64,000 nucleotides of DNA, from positions 992,001 to 1,056,000 of the forward strand of contig JAVXUO010001488.1 in assembly GCA_033065855.1 (NCBI GenBank), given 5' to 3'. Shown here piece by piece: positions 9,559-22,853 of this stretch. A program made the position numbers and the translations under genes. The notes beneath the pieces are model-generated. The model had not been told where the DNA came from. It ran no database searches and saw only the letters and a list, made by a program, of their open reading frames with translations. How positions within the stretch are numbered: position 1 is the first letter of the stretch; every line of letters begins with the position of its first letter. Source of the DNA: Escallonia rubra (Eukaryota > Streptophyta > Magnoliopsida > Escalloniales > Escalloniaceae).

Positions 9559-11680
9559 AGTAAATATATCCAACAATGCTTTAGTATCGACCGCAACCCA
9601 TCTTATGGCACTTACCTGGGCTCATCTCTTGATATTGTCACAAATCGAAAGCATTTCTTTGATTCCCTCATTCAAAAAGTCTACTCTCGGTGTGCGGGAT
9701 GGAAAGGTTTTCTTTTAAACAAAGCGGGTCGAGCCACTATTATCTCTTCAATCTTAAACGGCCTCCTGGTCTACCATATGCAAGCATTCCGGTTCCCGAT
9801 CTACGTCTGTACCAAACTTTCGTCCATCTTCAGTACCTTCTTCTGGTCTGGAGATACCTCTAAACGTAGTCTACACCCCGTAAATTGGTTTTCCTTCTGC
9901 ATTGATAAATCTCATGGACGTCTTGGTTTCAAAGAGCCTCATTTTTTTAATCTTGCCCTTCTAGCTAAATCTAGCTGGAAAATCCTTTCCCACCCTGATT
10001 GTCTTCTAGCAAAAAAAATTCTTAGCAAATACTGTAAAGCTTCGAGCCCTCTCTTTTCCTCCTTCTCGGGGCCTTCTTCCTGGGCCTGGAAAGGTCTCAA
10101 AGCTGGCTTCAATGTTCTTTCTAATAATATTTTTTAGGAAATAGGTAATGGATAGTCGGTTAACATCTGGAAAGACTCTTGGATCTCTGATTACCCACCT
10201 GACTCTATTTCTCATTTCCTTCCTTCCTCTTCCACCCCTTCTTTCGTATCTGACCTTATCGTGGACTTCTCTTGGAATTTCCCCCTCATTCTTCATATAT
10301 TCCCCCTACATCTTCATATCTTCCCCCTCCACTTAGCTATTAAAATAGCGGGAATCCATATTCTTTTCTCCTTAACCCTAGATACCCATGTTTGGAACCT
10401 TAGCCCCTTTGGCCTTTTCTCCATCTCATCAGCCTATTTCTCCTTACACTCCAAAAAGCTATCTTGCCTTAAGTCCACTCACTCTTCTCTACCTTCCTTC
10501 CAAGAAAAAACTTGGAAAGCAGTCTGGTCTTTAAAGCTGCCTTCCAAATTAATTTACTTTCTCTGGCAGCTTTTATTGGACAGACTCCCAACCTGATAGT
10601 TTCTCAACAAAATAGCCATCACCCCATCCCCCCTCTGCCTCTCTGATGAAGAATCGGTTGTTCACCTATTCCTTATTTGCCCTAAAGTTTCACTGGTATG
10701 GCGCTCTATAAGCATGTCTATCCCAGACAATGCCGATTCTGACTCCTTTAAGGAATGGCTTATTGCTTGGCTTTCCACCCCTGACTCCTCTCGCTTATTT
10801 CCGCTTCGTAATATAATTTTAATTTCTCTTTGGCTTTTATGGAAATCTAGAAACTTTGTTATTTTTTAAAACTCTGCCTGGTCTCCTATAAATATTTTAA
10901 ACCAATACAGTGTTCTCTACCATCAGTATCGGTAAGCTTTTCGTAAACCTTCAGCACCTCTTCATGCCTCCCTGCAACTTCCCCAAAAAAACCTCTCCTT
11001 CTTCTAACACACCCCTCTTCCTCTCCTCTCAAATCTGCTCTTGCCTTGCTACCAATAACCTACCAGTTTTTCTAGGTTTCCACTTTGATTCAATTTCTCA
11101 CAAATTTAGCCTTTACATTGTTGTTAATAATCCCCCCACCCCCACCCCCACCCCTTTTCATTCTTTCCATAGATTTTTCTATGCTAATTCCCATAAAGAA
11201 GCCTGCTTATTTGTCTTCTCTGGCTTACCAGATTAGCACTCTCACATATTCCCCTATATATTCATGATTTATTTACTATCTCTGTTATTCCCCACAGGTC
11301 TGATGTTGCTCACTATTCTGGACTTTTGAAGGATATTCATTTTGCCCTCAAAGAATATCACTTTCTCCAGATATGCTTATGTACAGATGATCAGATCCAG
11401 CTAGCAAAGGATACAGCGGAGCAGCTTTTGACCTCAGTTGCAGAGTTAGGAGACTCCTGATAGTCTCCTCAATCCTGTTTTTTGCATCATTTACGACTCT
11501 CCTTTCTAGCTTTCTTAGTTATCCTAACTTTCAAAAAAATTCGATATGGCTGTATAACTTAACTATAACTTTTATGTCCATAGAAAGTAGTTACGCTACT
11601 CCTGTATCCATGGTCTGTTCACTTCCTCCCCTATATATATCATCATTCTCATTTTTAAGTTAAAAAAAGTAAATATATCC
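9559..11680 (+). mobile_element. Second 5'-truncated LINE, 13-bp target-site duplication
   Basis: AGTAAATATATCC occurs at 9559-9571 and again at 11668-11680, with an A-rich tail (seven A) directly before the second copy. Between them lies about 2.1 kb of LINE sequence in the plus orientation, beginning inside the reverse transcriptase thumb region. It belongs to the same broad plant L1 group as the element at 5066 but differs at many residues (for example YGTYLGSSLDIVTNRK against FGQYLGTTLDIITHKK), so the two are different families or distant copies. The perfect 13-bp duplication shows the boundaries well even though the coding frame is broken. Confidence 0.92.
9588..11460 (+). pseudogene. 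Decayed LINE reverse transcriptase C-terminus, zf-RVT and RNase H remnants
   Basis: The first frame reads YLGSSLDIV, then CAGWKGFLLNKAGRATI, then FFWSGDTSKRSLHPVNW and LGFKEPHFFNLALLAKSSW, and ends at a stop at 10135-10137. A second frame from about 10384 carries the zf-RVT start (FSISSAYFSL, WKAVWSLKLPSKLIYFLWQLLLDRLPT) and stops near 10596. RNase H-like remnants continue in other frames to a stop at 11458-11460. Multiple stops and frame changes make this a dead copy, clearly older or faster decayed than the neighbour at 5066. Confidence 0.85.
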
Positions 11681-12004
11681 GAAACGATTTGACGCGTCTG
11701 GGATCTTAACCGTTGAAAGAAGGTGGGGGTGATTAATTACGAAAACTGCGGGGGACTTTGATCACGGCCGAAACTTCGCGCCTCGTGACCCGAAGGAGCA
11801 AAGCAAATCGAAATCAGAAAACCGGCCAAACACGGCCTTCACGTGCTTCTCCAAATCAACCCCGATTCCGAATATTACCAGAAAATCGATTTCATTTACC
11901 AGATACTGTTGCCTCTGAAAGCCCTTTCTGTTGAGGCCAATTTTGAAGGTTTACCTGTGTCTTTTGGGGGGGAGAAGAAGTGAGAACAATTCGGAGCGGA
12001 AAAG

Positions 12005-15000
12005 ATGAACGACACAGATGTATCGAAGCAGATACAGCAGATGGTCAGATTCATCCGGCAGGAGGCCGAAGAGAAAGCCAACGAGATCTCTGTCTCTGCC
12101 GAGGAGGTCTTTTTTCCCTTTTCCTCTCATTTGCGATGATCATTCATTCGTTGTTTGCGTGCGCGTCTGTTTTTTGGGTTTGTGTTGTACGATTCAAACA
12201 TGTTTGGACATGTAATTTCGCTTACAACATGATAACTGTGCTAATACTTTTCTGTTATATGCTTTTGTTCCCCGTCCTGGCCTGGGAATATTTACGCAAG
12301 AACTATGCCGAGGTGGAACCGTGACCTGTAAAAGCTTTATGCGTTCAAGGAATTGAGAACAGGTCCCTAGGTCAGAGTGGCTTTGAGAGGCAGAAGCTTA
12401 GCTGAGGGAGTTGAGTAGCCTTTCATCGCCATGGCACGTATCTATTTTGTAATGCGACGTTGCTGTTACACGTGCAGACAGAAGTTACCATGTCAAGCGA
12501 CTTAGAAGCATGTAATCTTCTCAGGTGGGGTCACACCAAATTGATCTCCCGTGCATATTGGAGCAACAAAGGCATCCTGGTCAAATTAGCCACTGGATTC
12601 ATCCACCCTTCCAAAATCCTTAGACCCTTTTCCTGTGCTATCGAGTTGCTTAAGAAGTCCCCGTCATATTATGATGCATGATCCCTTTGGATTTTCGCTT
12701 TCATTCCAGACCAATCCTTTGGAATATGGATTGATTATGAGAAACTACCAAGAAGTTAGGAGTAGCTTGGAGAATCCTCGAATGGATGGCGGTGTTTCTG
12801 GGATTGTGAGGCACTTAGTGAGTCACAACGCATAAGATAGCTTGCTGAGGAGGCTAAGCAAGTGACGTTGATGCCACTTGGATGCATAGTCTTTGTTAGA
12901 CTAAGTCTTTGTGTTGACTCTTTGAAAAGCAGCGGGGTAACGGTGCTGCCGACATTAGAGCGTGAATTTAGTCACTTAAGCTTCATTTTTGAAAGTTGAT
13001 GAACGAAAAGTTTTGCGCCATTTGGTTTAAAGGTAACTTATATATACATCGTTCTTATGTGTAGAGCTTGAATGTACTCATTTCATGTTGGCTTTTCATT
13101 TAGTAGTAAGATGAGGGGGCCAAGAATTGCGGTCTTTCTTGGATAGCTATGGTCAGATTGACCCTTACCTCCCATGTCTGCAGTGAATTTCACTTCGGTT
13201 TTTCAATTGCTTTGTTCATTGGGTCTTCTAAGCTGATAACATATTTGCTTAGGTATTTGTTGCTCGAGGTTCATGTAGTATGGTCGATGACTATGAGCCG
13301 GATACTTCTCTTGCTGTTATCTACTTCCTCCATCAAGTCCTGCATGGCTCTATGGATCTTCCTGCCAGTAAATGCATTCTTCGTTGTCAGAAAGAGCTCC
13401 GTGCACAATTTTCCTTTATTTTAAGTAGATTGCCGGTGGAGGCGAAGTGTTGGTATATGCTCATATGTACCTTTAGTCGCCTGGAAGGGGGTACTTCAGT
13501 TGTTTGATCTTAGCAAAAAGGTACCTTGTTAGGCTTTAGAGATTACTAGTAATTGCTTCTGAAAATTCCGGTTGGCCAGGAGTGACGTGCATGCAGTCAC
13601 TCTCACAGCTAAATTGGATTGTTGCATTTATTTGTTCTTAAGGCTTGTGGTTGAAGCAACAATCTCTTTCTTGTTTTACTAGTTGGCCAGATAATTTTAG
13701 TTGGGCATCCCATTTCTGTTTTTACACTTTCACATTAGGCCCTTTGGAGTGGCAAACTTGCGCAGGTAACAACGCTGCAACGTGAGTGACCGGGACAATA
13801 GGAAAGCCCGCTCTTGGCTGTTATCTTGCGCAGAGGCATTTTGTCTTATTTCGGCTTAGCTCTTAGCTGTTATATATTTCTAATTAAGGAATTGCCTTCT
13901 CAATGCTCGTACACTCCGGTGAAAGTCTAATGAGCTTTATATCCTTTGATCCATGTTGTTTTCTTTCTTCTCATGCTGTTCTGATTCCTGGGTACGCATT
14001 TAGACTTGCCAAAATGAAAAAAACTTATTGTTCAAGGTTTGAAGACCAAGAAGGTAGCAAAAGCTATCTTTCCTGATGTGCTATTGTATGGAGGGAATAA
14101 GTTCAAGACCGGAGAGGCACCTTTCTATTTTGCTTCGATAATTGTTCACACTTCAATAATCTTCATCTCCAGTAATTGTTCAAACTTCAAAATTTACTAG
14201 TTGACTTAGAATGGTCTGTTGAAGCCTGTGCATTATGTAGTTAATGTTATTGCTCCAAAAACTTAATTTTTCCAAGTTAACTGCTGCTTCTTAAAAGAGT
14301 ATTTATTGGCCATATCTGTTGCTCTTTGTTTGTAGGAATTTAACATTGAAAAATTGCAACTAGTTGAAGCTGAGAAAAAGAAAATCAGACAAGAATATGA
14401 GCGCAAGGCGAAGCAGGTGGAAGTTCGCAAGAAAATGTGAGTTTATACATCACCTGTTCTTCGGGCATCATGCCCCTTACTTGGACCTTCTTGGTTTATC
14501 TGAAGCATTAATGTGGTATTGTGGAACATTTAAGTAGTTCTCTGGTACGAAGCAATGACGATGCCTGACATTGCATCGTTGTCTGGGATTTCCATAATGG
14601 ATTACTGAGACCTATACAAGTAACATATCACCATTGTTTTTTTGTTTCAGTAAAATTATTTTACTTGAGCAAAGTCTCAAGTGTGTAGTTCTGGTTACAT
14701 CTTTGGAGCTTAAGTTTAGGCTGTCCTGTCCACATTTGCACCATTCTGTCAGGTGTTGACTAAAGTAGTTTCCATGCAGCGAGTATTCAATGCAGCTGAA
14801 TGCATCCCGTATCAAAGTACTTCAAGCACAAGATGATTTGGTAAATTTTATGAAAGATTCTGCTAGCAAGGAGCTTCTGCGTGTTTCCAGCGACAAGAAA
14901 GCATATAAAAAGCTTCTCAAAGGCTTGATTGTTCAGGTATCCATTGTCAGTTTATCTGTTTTTTAGTTCTTCATACATGGCACCAAAAACAGTATTATGT

Positions 15001-16631
15001 CTGATATTCTTCACGTGTTGTTATGTGCACACAGTTAGCCTGCACTTTATTTTGCAATTAATGCATTGCTATATGTTACTTTATAGCAAACAAGATAACA
15101 ATACCTAATTTTAGTTTCTTTGTCATTCAGCTGCATACCAGTTAGTTGTAGATTACTATTAACTTTGAATTCTGGAAACATCTCTCAGCTTCATTCAACT
15201 TGTTCAAAGATATACTTGTGTGCTTTATTCACCTCTTCAGCATTCTCGACGATCTAGTTTTTCTCTATTCCCACTTTATTGTGACATTTCTTGCTATCCA
15301 TTGCGGTTTATCAATTGAATATCTGTTTCTTTCGAATTTTAGAGTTTACTTAGGTTGAAGGAGCCATCAGTCTTATTGCGCTGTAGAGAGCTTGATGTTG
15401 CACTCGTTGAGTCTGTTTTGGAAGAAGCAAAGAAAGAATATGCTGAGAAGGCGAAAGTACATGCACCAAAAGTTACTGTAGACAAACAGGTGTATCTCCC
15501 GCCACCTCCGACTGACTCAGAGTCCCATGGTCCCTCTTGGTAATCATTTCTGCATCTTCCTTTTGATGTGGGGCGACATGAACTTGATCTTTTGCATTAA
15601 GCCTGTTCCTCAGGTTATTTGATTGAGATGATTCATGATTGTACTTCATCGTTGTTGTAATAGCTTTAAGAAATGCACGTTTCTTTGGTTGTAGCATTCA
15701 GGACGATATGCGATGTAGTAGAAAGCCTTTTGGTGCTGGTACCACTAGTGTGTCCATTATGTTTAGGATTTATATGTAATATGGAACTGCTTCTAAATGT
15801 TTGGGAACAGATTTCAATATTGCATATCAGCATATTTTTTTGGGTCAAACACATGCATTTACAAGATATCTGCTCATCAGCGTCGCAAAAGTTTAATGAA
15901 GTTCCTTAATGATGCCACTGTGCTTTTTCCTTCCCGTGTACGCATTTTTTTGTTGCTAATTCTTACGCTGTTTCTCATAATGCTACTGATTTCCTCATTT
16001 CTTTTACTTTTGATGATTTTGAAGTTCTGGAGGAGTAGTTTTGGCTTCTCAAGATGGGAAGATCGTCTGCGAGAACACACTGGATGCTCGGTTGGATGTT
16101 GTTTTCCGCCAGAAACTTCCTGTGGTACGTATTAGTTTCTTAGGATTCGAGTCACTTAACGGAACTGCTTTCTACTTCGTTCATTTTCTTCTTCTGTCAT
16201 ATTGCCATATCGACAATTACTAATACTTTTGAGAAACCAGTCATTTTAATTGAGAATTGAGATGTAAATGCCCACCCTTATTTTTTCAGCCTTGACCAAA
16301 AAATGCCAATTGTATGTCCTGAGGAATGAAGTTAACATTTCAGAAGTTTGAATTACACATTATAAAGGAGGGGGATCCATTAGAAAAGTTGTTTCACTGG
16401 AACTTAATTACTGTCTTTTTTTATTTTTTATGAGGAACTGCAACCTTTCGTCACAACCAGCTTCGTATACTATGCACTGGTTGATTTGGTGATTCGAGAA
16501 CGGTTGATCATCAGAGGGTCCTCAAAACTAATATTTTTGTGAAAATAACGTCACTTATCATGTATTTTGACTTGAATTATCTCGTAATTATGCAGATTCG
16601 CAAGCAGCTTTTTGGTCAAGCAAGTGCATGA
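12005..16631 (+). CDS. VHA-E: V-type proton ATPase subunit E
   Basis: Six exons give a 230-residue protein, the normal length of plant subunit E: 12005-12106, 14336-14436, 14780-14936, 15343-15539, 16025-16124, 16596-16631. All junctions keep frame. The N-terminus MNDTDVSKQIQQMVRFI, the long charged helix (EEKANEISVSAEEEFNIEK), the middle block SLLRLKEPSVLLRCRE and the C-terminal CENTLDARLDVVFRQKLP are family hallmarks. Subunit E is a peripheral stalk protein that pairs with subunit G and links the V1 ATPase head to the Vo proton channel at the vacuole and endosomal membranes. The first intron is long (2.2 kb), and its donor reads GAG|GTCTTT, a weak but frame-demanded site. The second LINE ends only 325 bp before the start codon. 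Identification is very firm. Confidence 0.96.
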
Positions 16632-17477
16632 TCTCTTCTGCTGTAAAGTACCAGCATATGCTTTCTATCTGGATGGATTTTGAGCATATTCGAACTTCAA
16701 ATTTGGTCACTCCTACTAAGAATGTTAGCCACTGTTTAGGAAGTGAGCAGCGATTTTGTTGCATCGATTCCCCTACTGCGAGTCAAGTATCATCAGTTTT
16801 ACTTGTAATAATTTGGAATGAGTAGATCCTTGCACGTACGAATGCTGTGCTGTAGCCTCCACTGAACTAGTAATAATATCTGCATGCTGCAATAAATCTG
16901 GATTATCTAACCATTCAACTAGTGCATCACTTTATTATGGGTGAAAGCGAACACAGTAAACATCTGTTGTGAACGGAGTATAACATCGGAGCAGCAGATC
17001 TCAGAGGAAGTTTATGGATGAAGAGCTTGTGTTGTGGATATGATATTAAGAAACGACGAAGGCGGCTCCTGGGGACCTGGAAAGCAAGCAACTCTGCTTA
17101 CTTCCATGTGATGGGTGTTGGTTTTGTTTTTCTCCTTTGCTGATGCCACTTGAGCCTCGGCTTCAGATTGTAATGCCAGTAGATTGCTCTAGTTCAGGAA
17201 CTTCTTCTTGTTCATGAACTCTGATGATGGCATGGACAGCTGCAGATGCACCACCATAGTCATAAGAGCTCATCTGATGCGTGGTGAAGCATCAAATCTG
17301 CTGGCAAGTAACTCAGGCTTTTTTTTTTGCTGTAAATTATTTTGCGTGAAAAGTACATGAAGCCTAATTAGAACCAATATATGCTAAAGACGTGCTATTA
17401 ACCACTTCTAACTCTGCATTCAGGAATTCTACACTTTAATTAAACTAAACAGCCCGTTTGCTCTGAGAATTTAAAAG
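16632..17477. other. Convergent intergenic region
   Basis: Space between the stop of the ATPase subunit gene (plus) and the stop of the NPH3-like gene (minus). It should hold both 3' untranslated regions. I see no further gene, repeat or RNA element. Confidence 0.6.
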
Positions 17478-20400
17478 CTAGGAAACAGAATACCTTCGAC
17501 TCCTACCCGTTTTACCGTCTGTTGCACGGGACTTCTTTCCAGGTTTGTGTTGTTTTCCACCCGTCGGGCCGCTAAATATTCCCATCCTGCCTATCCCTCT
17601 AGAAAGCGAAGTTAAGAACGTTTTCCCGTTGCCGGACTTGTCGATCATCCCTTGTTTCATGAACACCTGTTCCTTCTCCAGATCACTGAGCCTCACTCGC
17701 ATTCTTGAAATCTCAAGTTTCAGTTCTCGGTTTTCCCTCCTCAAAGAAGCGTAGGTATCACGAGGCGAAATAGCTGCACTAGTGACACCACTGCTGAGTT
17801 TTTGCGACAGGAATCCATCTCCAGAACTTCCAGACAAGGCATTCTTCAAGCGGAGCTGCTCGAAATAGAGAACTCGGACAGCCATTTTGACAGGGAGCCG
17901 ATCGTTCTGTGCAGCGTGATTGCAGGCTTCTTGAGAGAGCTTTTGGCAGTCTATGAACTTGCAAAGCTTCTTACATTCATGCTCGGTCAGCAGTGGATGA
18001 GCCTAAGCAAGCAAAACAGGATCAAGGGATCGGACCAGCAGAGCACCGTTAAAATATAGACCACTTATAGCTTCCAGCACATGTTGGTAAGTTAACATGA
18101 AATAGGGGGGGCGGGGGGGACACCCCCGTTGGTCATGCACATTTAGTCTATGTAGATCTATTTAGATACTTGTGGACAGTTTAAAGACCACTGGTGCGTT
18201 GAACTTCTTGGTGAAAAGCAACAGCACTGGTTCGACTTAAACACCGTGAAGCCTTGTCAATGAAGACAGTAGATCTGTCTTTATATGCATATTGGTGAAA
18301 GCAATTTTCAGGGGAAAAATATAGACGACGAAGAAAAAAAGGTGCAAATCAACTAGTGTGGCGTGCCTTGTTCAAATTAAGCATGCTTTTGCGCCATTTT
18401 ATTTAGGCAATTTGGATTTGGATCAACTACAGTTTCACCTTTTTGACCTAAATCTAGCCAATTCGGGATTCTTGAGTGCCTTGTTCAAATTACACATGCT
18501 CTTGTGCCATGGACAAATGATATGATAGGACCCTGAATTCCCATATGGTCGTGTCACGTGTGCTTTTTACATCTGCCAACTGCTAACTAATTCTTCTTAC
18601 TGGTGCTTGTGTGACATTGTTTCAAGGATATGATGCAACGAGGTCTTACAGAGTAATGCAAGGTTTTAAATCAAAATCCGGGAATTTACCTTCAGATATA
18701 CATCAATGGCTCTGTAAAGCCCATCGTCGATAACACGAGCATAATCAGGCAGTACGTCAATTATAGCAGTAAACTTGTCTAGACTTAAGTAAGGATCAGG
18801 AGCGATTTCTGCGAGATATGCATCAATAAGTCGTCCAACTTTTAACAGAGAGCCATGGCTCGGAGAACCAACCCCTTCTGATTCAAACCCAGAATCTTCG
18901 TTCTCTTCCTCCATCCGCTGTAGGAAATGCACCAGTATCCTATGGACGGTGTCAATGTCAAATAAAATACCACCAGTATGGGCTGATGGTATGAGTAGAT
19001 CATCAAGTGAAATCATTTCCAGTCGAAAGGCAATCCTCCTTTCAAGTTCAAACCTGCAGGCAAGGGTAGCATCTGCCATTATAGCCATCCTCAGCAATCC
19101 AAAAAGAAAATTCAGTGGAGCAGATGAGCTCTTCTCTGTAGGCAGCAGATTTACAAGAGTTTCCACTATCTCACTTTGGTCATTTCCCACCATTCCAGAA
19201 TTCTTTCTTGCGGGATTCCAAATTTGAGGTTTCCCTATGCCCTTCAGAGATACCTCTGCATAGTGCATTAAAGATCCAATTATGCTATCTGGTCGTACGC
19301 CTGATCTACCCATGGCAGATACAACTCTGCGATAAAAATCAATCCTTAGAGCAGAGAGATCTTCAATCCACCACTCAAGACATGCATCCTTGAGCTCTGC
19401 AGATTCTTTGTCGCAATCGAAATGAGACAAACCTGATACCAACTGCTCCTTGCAAGCATTGCTGGCAATAGCATCAACACATCTACTCGGAATTCCCACC
19501 TCTTCTGCGAGGGGAAGCAGTGTTTCACAGCAAGATAGAACTTCCAACGATTTTTCAAGACTATTAGCCACCACCTCATTCAAATAGGTTTCCGTACGTG
19601 CAATGAGGTTTTCTTCGCGATAATCTTCAGTCATTTCCAGGTATTCTGCAGCACAGCGCAGGCTGGCCACATTCGTACTGGTGATCTCAAAGTTCATCCC
19701 ATAACAGTATTTTGCCGCAAGTTCAAATATTCCTGAACCACCTGGTAAGTCGATGAGCTCCAGTTTTGAGATGTTTGAATCATTGGCATCTGCCACCATT
19801 TTCCGAATCTTTCCACTCCGTGACACCAGGGGAAACTTTTGTAAACCAGAAAACCAAGTAGAACAGTTTGATGAGTTTGAAGCAATCAAGCTATGCTAAA
19901 CCTTTTAAGGACCTCAGTTGTACTATCATGATGTAACATTTTCATTTTAATAAACATTAACGCGTCACCGTACCACCGGATCAAGTGACAGTAGAAAAAC
20001 TTAACAACAGTACTTAAACAGTGCTTCTCTGTTATGTCGAAGCAGCTTTATGCTTCGTATGCTCAATAATGCAGCTGAATGACACTGCAAATCTATGTGA
20101 TGTAATGCAACTGAATTCATATTCACACATAGCACAGATATAGTAGAAGCTAGTTCTGTTGTAAGCTTGTAACAAACTTGTTTGGTAATCAAAGGAAAGA
20201 GTTACCTTATGCAGTAGAAAAGAGTCTCCGCCAATGATAATAGTGATATCCCCTGCAACATCTGCAAAAATTCTGTGCGCCAGTAGAACAAACCATTAAT
20301 AACATTGAAGGTGTGATTTACTGACACCAAAGAAGGTGAACATGAATAATCAGTTTTTGTTCCACATCTGCATAATACATCGGATGGACGAATGAGAAGC

Positions 20401-21345
20401 AACTTTGGGCACCTAGTTGTTTCAAGCTGCTAAAACAACAAATTACCAGAACGAATGCTCGGAATTAGGATTCGGTCATGCCAATTAGGTCCATCTATTT
20501 CATTGTCATATTCATTGAATTCTTAGGGATCGTGAACATGCATGTGGCAGTTTTATGCATGATCAAATGAGAAAAAAGGGATTTCAGTTGGATAAGCTAT
20601 CATGCGACCGCGCTTGGATCAACCCAAACATAGGAGAGGGAGAGGGTGGAGCTAGGGCATTCTCTTTCTCCCTCTGGCAATCTACCAATCAATGGGCCTG
20701 AGATTATAGCCTCAAAGTTCGCTTTTCTAGAATCCAACAAATTGAGTAGGTTAACCCTTACGGCCTTACCCCCCACCCCCAAAACACACACACACCCCCC
20801 ACAACCATCACCAAAAGTAAGGAATAATAAGATGAGCTGAAGCAAACGCAGGCAATCTGTCAACTTTTTAGCAGTTTGTAGTACTTGGTAGGAATATTGG
20901 ATTCAAGTTCTAGATCAAACTGCACCCAAAAAAGGAAAGAAAAACCATATGGAAACTTATTTAATCACGAACTAAACCACAAAAAAGTAAAAGTAAAATG
21001 GAGTCAAATACTCCATGTCCTAATTATAACGCAGCTAAGAACTCCAACAACAGATCTTTAAGAAAGTCAATATATAGTTCATCAACAACATCAACGGGAC
21101 TGTCTATTTCCAAAACCTATCATGCTTTTCCACGTCTTTCTTTTTTTCTTGGTTGACAAAATAAAGCGTGGACAAGAATACGAGTGCGTGAAAATAGTCA
21201 TTCCCCGCACTCGGAACAAGGCATAAAAACACACACAGAGAGACGCAGGCATACCGGTTAGCAAAGGAGTTGCAGAAGGTAGGGGTTGGAGAGCGGTCGA
21301 GTGAAGAGAGAAGATTAGCAGAGACCATTTCAGCACCTCCACCAC
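17478..21345 (-). CDS. NPH3/RPT2-like BTB/POZ protein, At3g08570 type
   Basis: Well supported minus-strand exons are 20206-20261 (DVAGDITIIIGGDSFLLHK, the BTB start), 18690-19835 (from FPLVSRSGKIRKMV through the NPH3 domain to the tyrosine motif LPDYARVIDDGLYRAIDVYLK) and 17478-18002 (HPLLTEHECKKLC to the SRRYSVS end, with a coiled coil at YASLRRENRELKLEISRMRVRL). Members act as adaptors, thought to bring substrates to CUL3 ubiquitin ligases, in phototropin and auxin-transport signalling at the plasma membrane. The 5' end is uncertain. A 75-bp exon at 20447-20521 ending in codons for IRS fits the family sequence before DVAGD and has a matching phase. A first exon 21255-21345 starting MVEVLKW would also join in phase and give 630 residues. 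Its sequence is not conserved as far as I recall, so the true start may differ. Confidence 0.88.
18363..18510. repeat. Pair of 35-bp direct repeats in an intron
   Basis: Copies at 18363-18397 and 18476-18510 both begin GTGCCTTGTTCAAATTA and end in GCCAT, with a few differences between them. They lie in the last intron of the NPH3-like gene (18003-18689). The origin is unknown; they could be a local duplication or the flanks of a lost insertion. Confidence 0.6.
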
Positions 21346-22853
21346 TACTACTTCTTCTTCTGGTTTTGACCTTCACCTTCACCTTTGAGCAGCATCTGAA
21401 GCTGTTCGGCAAAAATGGAGCAGCAAAAGGCCGTGATGGAGGGGGATGGCAAGTGTGAGTTACATGAGAAGGAATTTACATAACTAGCCTCGTGGAGCAC
21501 AAGCATTTACGAACAGAAAGCTCTCACCTTTTTCTCCTGCCGCTGCTGCTGCACCACCTCTTCCTTTTGCTTTTCATCCCGTTGTCTTGTAGTTTCTCGA
21601 GATATTCCAACTTTTTTTATTTTTCAATATGTGAAAGGGCAGGAATTCAGTTAATTACTGGTTCCACTTTTGAATATTTTCCGACTGGACGTTGGTACGT
21701 TACTCAACATGCGCGTACGTTACTGAATCTGGCATGTTAGCCGTAGGATTCCAATTGTCAGCAGCAGTTCAAAATCCGTGTTAAATCGTCACAATAACAT
21801 GAAAATGTTGCAGAAAGTAACGCTATACGTCGTGTATACTTTCACACAACGGTAGCTAGATATGTTTATCGGAAAATTCTTACTAGTAAGCTTTTAAACA
21901 ATATTGAGTAAATTGAGAAAATACATCTCGTTACACACTTTAGTAAGTCGATATTATAAGCAAGAACCAACTTTATCGCTAAACAGTGACTAAGATTCTA
22001 TCTGATTTGTAAAATGTGCAACAAAGTTAGGGTTTGTCACTGTGGAATTTATGAACTTTCTACTCATCGACGCTTGTTGTTGATAGTAATATTTTGATAT
22101 TACCGTCGGTCGTAAGAGCCTTCTAAAAAAGTAACATAAATTGGCCAGCAAGTACAATCCAAAAACTTAGCAGAATGATTCGAAGCTTGTTTTCCTTGTC
22201 AAAAAGAAAGTTAGAATTCAAATCCCTACTTTTATGAGGAGGGCAAGTCCGAGATTCTTGCCCAAGACCATGGCTGCTTTTGCAAAGCAGGAAGGCAGCA
22301 TGTAAAGCAGTGAAAAAAGGCGGGGGTGGGGCGGAATGTGGTGGCCACGGAGGCGTGAAGTGTCGGAGGACACGGAAATCAAGGAAGACTGCAATTATTA
22401 GAGGAAGAAGCAGGAGATGTGGATGTGCAGTGGCTCTGGTTGTGCATGTGCGTTGGCGTGAAGCCGTGTGCTAAATGGAATATTAGCTTCATTATTATGA
22501 TTAGCGGCTCAGCCACATTCCATTTTCTTCTTCTGTCCATGTCTTGGTCATTGCTGATGCCGACAAACATCCGTGACCCCAAAGAAGGTAACCCTGTTCT
22601 CTGAACTGCGACATTTATGACAGAGACCAGTCCATCTCTCTCGGAGATGAGAGAATTAGAGAATACCTTCCCTTTGTCCTGCTAGTTTTGTTATGTAATA
22701 TGGTGATATCATCGAACTCTATTATTAAATAAAAGGTCAAAGTTGCTGCTGCATAATTGTTGGACCATGTTTCTGTTGAACAGATGTGACGAATTTGACT
22801 GTTCCTAATACACATCAAATTTAATTGTTCCTAATAAGATTCGGTAACTAAAG

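Noticed and set aside
13280-13507. 75-codon plus-strand frame inside VHA-E intron 1
   Set aside because: No conserved motif, and the VHA-E protein is complete without it. Probably chance.
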